41,169 nucleotides of DNA from Flavobacteriaceae bacterium (GTDB lineage: Bacteria; Bacteroidota; Bacteroidia; Flavobacteriales; Flavobacteriaceae). Numbering within the stretch: the stretch's first letter is position 1; every line of letters starts with the position of its first letter. The notes beneath the pieces were generated by a model. That model was not told the DNA's origin. It saw nothing but the letters and a program-made list of their open reading frames with translations, and did not search any database. The position numbers and the translations under genes are program-made. Below, in pieces: positions 34,720-41,169 of this stretch. The stretch lies in assembly GCA_009886755.1 (NCBI GenBank), contig QXYU01000048.1:1-41169 (forward strand). Direction: 5' to 3'.

Positions 34720-35004
34720 CTACAATTCTGCTATTTGATACAAGCATTGATCAACTTCTTTGATAAGGCTGTTCAGTTTACGTTTCGTATTGGCTTTACT
34801 TTCGTTACTGCCGAGTAAGCTATTGGCAACTTTTAATGAGGCATTTTCCTGTTGCAATTGGGTGTACTTTTCTTGCAATTGCTGATTTTGCTCTTTGAAA
34901 GCTGTTATTTCGCTTTCAAGTTTTTGAAGTTGCAAATGATTGTCTTTGAGTTTATTCAAAAGAGCAATGATTTTTTCTTCAAGAAGGAGCATTGGTTGAT
35001 TCAT
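34720..35004 (-). CDS. Coiled-coil protein next to zapA (ZapB/ZauP-like)
   Basis: A protein of 94 residues that is nearly all coiled coil: LLLEEKIIALLNKLKDNHLQ, then heptads through SEITAFKEQNQQLQEKYTQL and QQENASLKVANSLL, and a short C-terminal helix. Proteins of this shape encoded directly upstream of zapA (ZauP in alphaproteobacteria; ZapB is the coiled-coil partner in gamma) help ZapA organise the division ring; the same role is likely here but inferred from position and shape only. The two genes are four bases apart. Confidence 0.75.
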   Translation of the reverse strand: MNQPMLLLEEKIIALLNKLKDNHLQLQKLESEITAFKEQNQQLQEKYTQLQQENASLKVANSLLGSNESKANTKRKLNSLIKEVDQCLYQIAEL

Positions 35005-35037
35005 GTCTCGGTTTGATTTGTCAAACGCTTACTTAAT

Positions 35038-35071
35038 CAAAAGTAACAATTCGATTTCATATATTTAACAA
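35038..35071 (-). promoter_or_regulatory. Promoter of the coiled-coil/zapA unit
   Basis: On the minus strand TTG (35071-35069) precedes TACTTTTG (35045-35038), a perfect TAnnTTTG -7 box, with a 23-base spacer, slightly longer than ideal. The leader would be about 27 bases. Confidence 0.5.
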
Positions 35072-35159
35072 CGCTTCCAGCGTTTTAATAACTTTAACAT
35101 ACCCATTACCCTTGAATAGCTATCCAATCCATTATCATTCCTGCCTATTCTTTATACGA

Positions 35160-36830
35160 ATGCTGTCCTGTTTTTTTTTTCTTGGAACTCTTTTAGGTTT
35201 CGGTCAAAACGAAATTGAACTCGGAACACCTCTAGACATACCCTTGGCCTTATCTGGGAATTTTGCTGAATTGCGAGGAGGACATTTTCATGCCGGCTTA
35301 GACATCAAAACCAAAGGAAGACAAGGCTTGAAGGTCAAAGCTGTAGAAGCAGGTTCTATACGTAGAATCCGCGTGAGTACCAGTGGTTATGGCAAGACTT
35401 TATACATAGAACACAATAATGGTCTTACGAGTGTATATGCTCATTTACAAAAATTTGCTCCCAAGATAGAGGCCTTCATAAAAGCTATTCAGTATGAAAA
35501 AGAACGATTTGAAGTACAGCAATTTTTACGTAAAGACGAACTGACAGTTACCAAGGGAGAAATCATTGGTTATTCTGGTAATACTGGTGGAAGCTTTGGT
35601 CCTCATCTTCATTTTGAGGTACGAGACACAGACCTACAAACGCCACTGAATCCACTCCGAATGGGCTTGAATGTTCAAGATACCCAACGCCCTCAATTCC
35701 GACAACTCTATTTATTTGATGATCAAGAAAGACTTTTTCAAGACGTTCCCCTTCAAAAAATCAACGATAGTGTATACCAAACCAATTTGTTATTCACTCA
35801 AGGGAAAATCGGATTGGGACTGAGTATGTTTGATCGGCAAGATTTAAGCTATAATCGAAATGGCATCTACAGAGTTGAGGTCTTACTCAACGGTCAAAAA
35901 GTCTATGCCTACCAATTCGATGAGATCGATTTTAAAGACGGAGAATACATCCCACTCTTTATTGATTATGCTCTTTCAAAAACCAAAAAACGTCGCTTAT
36001 ACAAACTTTTCACCCCAGCATATAGTATGCTTAGTTTCTTGAATACTATTCCTTCAAACGGGTTTTTACTTATCGAAAATGGGAAATCCTATCAAGTGAA
36101 AGTTATTGTCACTGATTTTCATGGCAACCATGCTTATCTGGAATCTTATATCGATGGGCAAAATACAAAACGTGAGTTCTCATCATTGACCCCCACCAAT
36201 CCAACACATACCATTACCCCCGAAAAAGATTATCTGGTACAATTTGAAGACAAGGGTGTGTATTTTTCCAAAAACAGTTTTTTTAGTACTCAGAATATTC
36301 GCTGTGAAAATCTGCAAGAGTCATTAAAACTCGAAACACCTCTCGTTCCTGTTCGCAAAGCTTTTGAAATTTCTTTTAATCCTCCCAAAGGCGACAGTCT
36401 TAACCTTGCCCAAATGGCCATTGTTCGCAAAGGAGAAAAAGGCAAAAACATCTTTTTTGCAACTCGAAAAAAAGCAGCACATTGGATCGCAAAAACAAAA
36501 GAAGGAGGCATCTATCAACTGCAAAGAGACAGCCTATCCCCTAGCATCAAACCGCTAAACTTTAAAGAAGGGCAATGGCTATCACGTTATCGTTATCTGA
36601 AAATACATATCGAAGACACCGACAGCGGAATTCGTTCTTATCGATGTACTATTAACGGGGAATGGGTTCGTTTTGAATACGAGCCTAAACTTAAATTACT
36701 TACCTATGATTTTCGGGATAAAACATTCAGAACATCCAAGCATGAACTGCAATTGGAAGTCACCGATGGAGTTGGCAATCGCAGTGTGTATGAAACAACA
36801 TTATATCGCAAATACGGCTTGGATAAATAG
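35160..36830 (+). CDS. Secreted M23 family metallopeptidase
   Basis: A protein of 556 residues with a signal peptide (MLSCFFFLGTLLGFGQ) directly followed by the LytM/M23 domain. Zinc ligands are complete: HAGLD gives H44 and D48, and GPHLHFE gives H149 and H151. The next 380 residues are beta-rich repeats of unknown function. M23 enzymes cut peptidoglycan cross-links, so a periplasmic role in wall remodelling is likely. A TTG at 35112 would add 16 residues before the signal peptide; ATG 35160 fits better. It is divergent from the zapA unit. Confidence 0.88.
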   Translation: MLSCFFFLGTLLGFGQNEIELGTPLDIPLALSGNFAELRGGHFHAGLDIKTKGRQGLKVKAVEAGSIRRIRVSTSGYGKTLYIEHNNGLTSVYAHLQKFAPKIEAFIKAIQYEKERFEVQQFLRKDELTVTKGEIIGYSGNTGGSFGPHLHFEVRDTDLQTPLNPLRMGLNVQDTQRPQFRQLYLFDDQERLFQDVPLQKINDSVYQTNLLFTQGKIGLGLSMFDRQDLSYNRNGIYRVEVLLNGQKVYAYQFDEIDFKDGEYIPLFIDYALSKTKKRRLYKLFTPAYSMLSFLNTIPSNGFLLIENGKSYQVKVIVTDFHGNHAYLESYIDGQNTKREFSSLTPTNPTHTITPEKDYLVQFEDKGVYFSKNSFFSTQNIRCENLQESLKLETPLVPVRKAFEISFNPPKGDSLNLAQMAIVRKGEKGKNIFFATRKKAAHWIAKTKEGGIYQLQRDSLSPSIKPLNFKEGQWLSRYRYLKIHIEDTDSGIRSYRCTINGEWVRFEYEPKLKLLTYDFRDKTFRTSKHELQLEVTDGVGNRSVYETTLYRKYGLDK

Positions 36831-36831
36831 C

Positions 36832-37980
36832 TTATAAGGTCTTTTCGAGGGTAAAGGTTTTCAAGGTGTCTAAAACGTAAGCTACTTCTTCTGAGGTGTT
36901 AAAGCTTGAAAAAGAAAAACGCAATGATGCCATTTCTTGTGGAGTCGTTTCTAAGGCACTAAGCACGTGAGATCCTTTGCCGCTTCCAGACTGACAAGCA
37001 CTGCCTTTGGAACAGGCAATTCCTTTCAGATCCAATTGAAAATCCAAAAGCATGCTTTGTTCTTTTTCTATGGGCAAAGCTACATTGACAAGTGTATAGG
37101 TACTTTTTTCAAAATCAGAACAACACCCATTAAAATGAACTTGAGGGAAAATCTCCCGAAGTCCCTCAATGAATTGTAGTTTCAAAGATTGAATAAACTG
37201 GCGTTCCTCTGCAAGTTTCGCGTAGGAAAGCTCTATGGCTTTTTGCATTCCAACGATACTGTGAACCGCCTCGGTTCCAGCACGAAGCCCTTTCTCTTGT
37301 GCGCCGCCATAAATAAAACAGTCCAACCCAGAATTCTTGCGTACATATGAAAAACCAATCCCTTTTGGTCCGTGGTATTTGTGTGCGGCAGAAGATAAAA
37401 AATGGATTGGTGTTTTGGATAAATCCAATTCAAAATGCCCTACACCTTGAACTGCATCCGTATGGAAATATGCTTGGTTGGCTTCGCACAAATGCGCCAC
37501 ATGATCAATATCGAGTATGGTTCCAATTTCGTTATTTACATGCATTAAGCTAACCAAAACAGGTCCCTGACTTTCTTTGAGCAGTTTTTCAAGATCTTTT
37601 AAATCAATGGAGCCCACAGGGGTTAATTTCACATAGTTGATTTGTATCCCACTGGCTTCTAATGCGTCCAGAGTATGCAAAACGGCATGGTGTTCTATTT
37701 TGGAAGATATGATGGTTTTGACCCCTAAATCTTTAACAGCACAACGCAGGATCATATTGTCAGATTCGGTACCTCCAGAAGTGAAAATGATTTCTTGAGC
37801 CTGAGCACCCAGAAGTCCTGCAATACTTTTTCGAGCTGATTCAATGTTGGATTTTGCCGTTCTTCCAAATCCATGCGTTGAAGAAGGGTTCCCGAAACAG
37901 CTTTGCATGGACTCAGAAATCGCTTCAATTACTTCGGGGCGCATGGGTGTGGTTGCGGCATTGTCAAAATAAACGTCCAT
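36832..37980 (-). CDS. Cysteine desulfurase (NifS/IscS-like)
   Basis: A PLP enzyme of 382 residues starting MDVYFDNAATTPMRPEVIEA. The PLP lysine K201 lies in SSAAHKYHGPKG, and the catalytic Cys is C329 in SACQSG. It takes sulfur from cysteine for iron-sulfur clusters or tRNA thiolation; the short active-site loop is of group I (IscS/NifS) type. The open frame begins at 38013, but ATG 37980 matches the family N-terminus. No iscU or other suf/isc gene is adjacent, so its pathway partner is not evident. It lies 54 bases after rocD on the same strand. Confidence 0.92.
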   Translation of the reverse strand: MDVYFDNAATTPMRPEVIEAISESMQSCFGNPSSTHGFGRTAKSNIESARKSIAGLLGAQAQEIIFTSGGTESDNMILRCAVKDLGVKTIISSKIEHHAVLHTLDALEASGIQINYVKLTPVGSIDLKDLEKLLKESQGPVLVSLMHVNNEIGTILDIDHVAHLCEANQAYFHTDAVQGVGHFELDLSKTPIHFLSSAAHKYHGPKGIGFSYVRKNSGLDCFIYGGAQEKGLRAGTEAVHSIVGMQKAIELSYAKLAEERQFIQSLKLQFIEGLREIFPQVHFNGCCSDFEKSTYTLVNVALPIEKEQSMLLDFQLDLKGIACSKGSACQSGSGKGSHVLSALETTPQEMASLRFSFSSFNTSEEVAYVLDTLKTFTLEKTL

Positions 37981-38034
37981 CACTAAATAATCATTACTTA
38001 ATTCACAAATCAAACTTACATAAGAAGTATTGAT

Positions 38035-39315
38035 TTATTCAAACTCTTGCAGTGTTTTTGTAATAATTGAAATGCAATCTTCCAATTGAGCTTCAGTCAT
38101 TACCAAAGGAGGGGCAAAACGAATGATATTGCCATGGGTAGGCTTAGCCAGTAGGCCATTGTCTCTTAAACGCAAACAGATCTCCCAAGCTGTTTTACTA
38201 TCTGGAGCATCATTGATGACAATAGCGTTTAAAAGTCCTTTCCCGCGCACCAAAGACACAATAGAACTCTTTTCTATGTAGGCATTCATGGCCGCACGAA
38301 ATTTTTCGCCAAGTACTCGAGCATTTTGTGTTAGTTTTTCTTCTTGAATAACGGTTAATGCTGTGTGTGCTACGGTCACCCCCAATGGATTTCCTCCAAA
38401 GGTACTTCCGTGTTGTCCGGGCTGAATCACATCCATGATCGCAGTATCACATAAAACAGCAGAGACAGGGTACGTTCCTCCACTTAAGGCTTTTCCTAGA
38501 ATCAACAAATCGGGGCGTACATAGGTGTCTTCTTGACGCTCACAATGTCCTTCACAAGAACAATTACCACAAACGGCTAACAAGGAACCTGTACGACCTA
38601 TTCCAGTTTGAATTTCGTCAGCCATCAACAAGACATTATACTGACTACACAGGGCACGCGCCCCACGAATAAAGTTTTCATCGGGTGTATAAACTCCAGC
38701 TTCTCCTTGGATCGGTTCTACCAAAAAGCCAACGATATTCTTGTTGGTTTGCAAGACGGCCTCCAATGCATCGAGATCGTTATATGGAATATGTAAAAAG
38801 CCTCCGGTGTGTGGGCCAAAATAGTCTTTGGAACCAGCATCGGATGAAAAAGAAATTATGGTTGTAGTTCGTCCGTGAAAGTTATTGTCACAAACAATAA
38901 TCTGCGCCTGATCTTCTGGAACTCCTTTGATCGTATAACCCCATTTTCGGGTGATTTTTATAGCTGTTTCAACCCCTTCTGCACCGGTATTCATTGGCAG
39001 TAAACTTTCAAAACCAAAATACGCTGTGGCGTATTCCATATACTCTCCCAAGCGATTGTTATGAAAAGCGCGTGAAGTAAGTGTTAGGGTTTCGGCCTGG
39101 TCTTTAAGTGATTTTACAATTCTAGGGTGACAGTGCCCTTGGTTTACTGCAGAATATGCAGAGAGAAAATCATAGTACTTTTTCCCTTCAACATCCCAAA
39201 GGAAAACCCCTTCGCCTTTAGCTAATACAACAGGAAGCGGATTATAGTCGTGTGCTCCGTATTTTTTTTCTAAATCAAGGTGGTATGCCGAGTTGTTTAC
39301 TTGTTGCGTTTCCAT
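38035..39315 (-). CDS. rocD: Ornithine--oxo-acid transaminase
   Basis: A PLP-dependent class III aminotransferase of 426 residues that converts ornithine and 2-oxoglutarate to glutamate semialdehyde and glutamate. Hallmarks are [45 protein letters not shown] and the PLP lysine K275 in [10 protein letters not shown]. Between RTGSLLA and YVRPDL there is a cysteine-rich insert with C249, C252, C254 and C258 that animal ornithine aminotransferases lack. The divergent rlmD gene starts 136 bases away. Confidence 0.93.
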   Translation of the reverse strand: METQQVNNSAYHLDLEKKYGAHDYNPLPVVLAKGEGVFLWDVEGKKYYDFLSAYSAVNQGHCHPRIVKSLKDQAETLTLTSRAFHNNRLGEYMEYATAYFGFESLLPMNTGAEGVETAIKITRKWGYTIKGVPEDQAQIIVCDNNFHGRTTTIISFSSDAGSKDYFGPHTGGFLHIPYNDLDALEAVLQTNKNIVGFLVEPIQGEAGVYTPDENFIRGARALCSQYNVLLMADEIQTGIGRTGSLLAVCGNCSCEGHCERQEDTYVRPDLLILGKALSGGTYPVSAVLCDTAIMDVIQPGQHGSTFGGNPLGVTVAHTALTVIQEEKLTQNARVLGEKFRAAMNAYIEKSSIVSLVRGKGLLNAIVINDAPDSKTAWEICLRLRDNGLLAKPTHGNIIRFAPPLVMTEAQLEDCISIITKTLQEFE

Positions 39316-39383
39316 GATGTTGTATTTGTAACGGTTTGTTTAGTAATTGTGTAAATTTAGCAATAATACCAATGTGCTAGCTG

Positions 39384-39391
39384 CAAAGATA
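39384..39391 (-). promoter_or_regulatory. Possible -7 element of rocD
   Basis: On the minus strand the sequence reads TATCTTTG, a perfect TAnnTTTG. No good -33 TTTG stands at the right distance. The leader would be about 60 bases. Confidence 0.35.
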
Positions 39392-39438
39392 TTACAAATT
39401 CATCAACAATTTTACACTACAGAAGCCGCATTAAATAC

Positions 39439-39446
39439 TACTTTTG
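39439..39446 (+). promoter_or_regulatory. Possible -7 element of rlmD
   Basis: TACTTTTG is a perfect TAnnTTTG. It lies only five bases before ATG 39451, so either rlmD is leaderless or translation starts at the second ATG (39463). Confidence 0.3.
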
Positions 39447-39450
39447 CCCC

Positions 39451-40854
39451 ATGGGAAGAAAAATGAAAGCCTTTGGGCTAGAAGCCCTCAAAATCGTTGA
39501 CATTAATGCCAAAGGCATGGGCGTAGGAAAAGACGACGGACGGGTGTTTTTTGTACCGGGAACCGTTCCTGGTGATGTGGTTACAGCAACTGCCTATCGA
39601 AAAAGGCGTGGATATTGGGAAGCACGTTTGGAAAAGATCGAAAAACCCTCACCCGATCGCGTTAATGCTCCTTGTGACTATTTTGGTCTGTGCGGTGGCT
39701 GCAAATGGCAGCATTTTGATTATCAAGCACAACTTCAGTTTAAAGAAAAAGAGGTCACCCACAATCTCACCCATATTGGCAAAGTAACTCCCATAGAAAA
39801 ATATCCCATTGTAGCGGCACCAGCCGACTACTACTACCGCAATAAAATGGAATTTTCTTTTTCCAGTCAACGTTGGTTGACCGCAGAGGAAATAAACAGC
39901 GAAGCGACTATTGAACGCCGAGGGGTTGGGTTTCACAAACCGGGGATGTGGGACAAGGTGGTAGACATCCACCACTGCCATCTTCAGGCAGATCCTTCCA
40001 ATGCCATTCGCAACTTTATTCGCAGCTACGCTCTAGAGCACAACCTTTCTTTTTTCAACCCTCGAGAACAGGAAGGATTCCTACGAACCCTGATGATCCG
40101 AACCGCAAGTACTGGAGAAGTTATGGTGCTGCTTCAATTTTTTCATGAAGCAACAAACGATCGTGAAGCTTTATTACAAACGCTACAAAACGAATTTCCA
40201 ACCATCAACTGCCTCCTTTATTGCATCAACAACAAGGCCAATGAAAGTCTCTACGATCAAGAAATTGTAGCCTATACAGAGCGAACCTATATTGAGGAGA
40301 AAATGGGTGATTTGACCTTCAGGATTAGTGCCAAATCTTTTTACCAAACCAATTCGGAACAGGCCGAAAAACTTTACCGTTTGGTCAAGGATTTCGCGCA
40401 ACTTCAACCAAACGAAATTGTCTACGATCTCTATACGGGTACTGGAACCATTGCACAATATGTGGCCGATCAGTGCGCTAAAGTGATTGGAATTGAATCT
40501 GTACCTGATGCTATCATAGCCGCCAAAGCTAATGCCTTAAATAATGGCATTTCAAATGTAGCCTTTGAAGTAGGCGATATGAAAGATTGCTTTGACAAAA
40601 ACTTTATCGAGCGTCATGGTGAAGCACAGGTCGTGATCACCGATCCGCCTCGAAATGGAATGCATGCCAAAGTGGTAGGGCAGCTTATGGAACTCGCACC
40701 GGAAAGAATCGTATATGTGAGTTGCAACAGTGCCACCCAAGCTCGTGATCTGGCATTGATGAAGGAAAAATATCAACTCGTAAAAAGTCAAGCGGTGGAT
40801 TTATTCCCACAAACCCATCATGTAGAAAATATTGTACTTTTACAGCGTATATGA
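39451..40854 (+). CDS. rlmD: 23S rRNA (uracil-C5)-methyltransferase RlmD
   Basis: A protein of 467 residues. An N-terminal TRAM domain (GKDDGRVFFVPGTVPGDVV) is followed by the [4Fe-4S] ligands C75, C81 and C84 in CDYFGLCGGC and C176 in HHCHLQ. The methyltransferase part has YDLYTGTGTIAQYV for SAM binding, ITDPPRNGMH and the catalytic Cys in VYVSCNSATQ. It methylates a uridine of 23S rRNA (U1939 in E. coli). The exact target among RlmD/RlmCD types is inferred. The last four bases overlap the next gene (ATGA). Confidence 0.9.
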   Translation: MGRKMKAFGLEALKIVDINAKGMGVGKDDGRVFFVPGTVPGDVVTATAYRKRRGYWEARLEKIEKPSPDRVNAPCDYFGLCGGCKWQHFDYQAQLQFKEKEVTHNLTHIGKVTPIEKYPIVAAPADYYYRNKMEFSFSSQRWLTAEEINSEATIERRGVGFHKPGMWDKVVDIHHCHLQADPSNAIRNFIRSYALEHNLSFFNPREQEGFLRTLMIRTASTGEVMVLLQFFHEATNDREALLQTLQNEFPTINCLLYCINNKANESLYDQEIVAYTERTYIEEKMGDLTFRISAKSFYQTNSEQAEKLYRLVKDFAQLQPNEIVYDLYTGTGTIAQYVADQCAKVIGIESVPDAIIAAKANALNNGISNVAFEVGDMKDCFDKNFIERHGEAQVVITDPPRNGMHAKVVGQLMELAPERIVYVSCNSATQARDLALMKEKYQLVKSQAVDLFPQTHHVENIVLLQRI

Positions 40855-41169
40855 AGTCCCTCCCCGCGATTTTCCTGACACTCCTTGCCAGCTGGCTGAT
40901 TTTTAGCTGCGAAAAAGATGATATTTGTCTTGAAGGAACACAGGGAACCCCACGCTTAATTATCAAATTTTATGATGCTGAAAATCCTGAGGTTTTAAAA
41001 ACTGTTTCAGGTCTCCAAGTTAGAGCACTCAGCATCGATTCCATCATTCCTCTTAGCGACCCCCTTTCCATACCCTTGCAAATCGATCAATCTTTCACTG
41101 AATTTGAAGTGATCAAAAATGCAAGTAGTGAAACGGAAAGCCAAACCACCGTTCAATTTAACTATGATC
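40851..41169 (+). CDS. DUF6452-type lipoprotein, partial
   Basis: The frame starts at ATG 40851, overlapping the rlmD stop, and runs off the right edge after 106 codons. MKSLPAIFLTLLASWLIFSC is a lipoprotein signal with the lipidated Cys at residue 20, followed by EKDDICLEGTQGTPRLIIKF, typical of the DUF6452 family that follows rlmD in flavobacteria. Function is unknown. The end of the gene is outside the window. Confidence 0.82.
   Translation, partial: MKSLPAIFLTLLASWLIFSCEKDDICLEGTQGTPRLIIKFYDAENPEVLKTVSGLQVRALSIDSIIPLSDPLSIPLQIDQSFTEFEVIKNASSETESQTTVQFNYD

Noticed and set aside
35070-35084. AACGCT-TCC-AGCGTT hairpin before the M23 peptidase gene
   Set aside because: The stem is only six pairs and partly overlaps the zapA-unit promoter; it is too short to call a terminator or operator on its own.

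Overview
The window reads as chromosomal DNA of a Bacteroidota organism, most likely a marine member of the Flavobacteriaceae. The signs are family-typical neighbours (DUF4290 beside murA, the HU - YqgE - class IV aminotransferase - START-like string, RlmD followed by a DUF6452 lipoprotein, DUF2911, DUF983), a 6S-Flavo type RNA between zapA and rny, KdsC (hence a Gram-negative envelope), promoters of the Bacteroidota form TAnnTTTG, and few recognisable Shine-Dalgarno sequences. I see no phage, insertion sequence or CRISPR array.

Layout. 1-1372 (-): N-terminal part of a fused ResB/CcsA cytochrome c maturation protein, cut by the window edge, preceded by a small membrane gene with an in-frame TGA. 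1774-4574 (+): DUF2520 Rossmann protein, KdsC, Maf, a lipoprotein. 4621-8811 (+): a secreted PIG-L deacetylase, a 29-residue membrane peptide and a sodium:solute symporter. 8944-9768 (+): a copper P-type ATPase cut after its first third. 9816-10652 (-): DUF2911/TPR protein. 10812-18461 (+): a compact light-response and photorepair operon of nine genes. 18448-20735 (-): murA, DUF4290, DUF493. 20786-25200 (+): AAA ATPase, RecQ, Fmt, HU, YqgE. 25197-26432 (-): aminotransferase-like and START-like genes. 26556-26629: tRNA-Met. 26664-29760: an accessory stretch (two orphan genes, a nitroreductase, a short FGE-like protein, a hydroxypyruvate isomerase-like protein, then a gene-free gap). 29761-32645: EamA transporter, DUF983, CutC, aquaglyceroporin. 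32653-35004 (-): a ZauP/ZapB-like coiled coil, ZapA, 6S RNA, RNase Y. 35160-41169: M23 peptidase, cysteine desulfurase, ornithine aminotransferase, RlmD and the start of a lipoprotein.

The most distinctive locus is the photolyase operon. It holds four different photolyase/cryptochrome flavoproteins (class I CPD photolyase, Cry-DASH, an iron-sulfur (6-4)-type enzyme, and a divergent fourth member that lacks residues needed for repair). Around them are an SRPBCC protein, an SDR without its catalytic tyrosine, a 43-residue zinc-ribbon DUF2256 protein, a TIGR03643/DUF2805 protein and a DUF1801 gene with an in-frame stop. Genes overlap or nearly touch, and an inverted repeat sits at the single upstream promoter region, so shared light-responsive control is a reasonable inference.

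A second theme is gene decay: a TGA inside a small membrane gene, a truncated CcoI-type ATPase, a TAA inside DUF1801, and a probable frameshift in a small duplicated ORF. These may be true pseudogenes or assembly errors; read mapping would separate the two.
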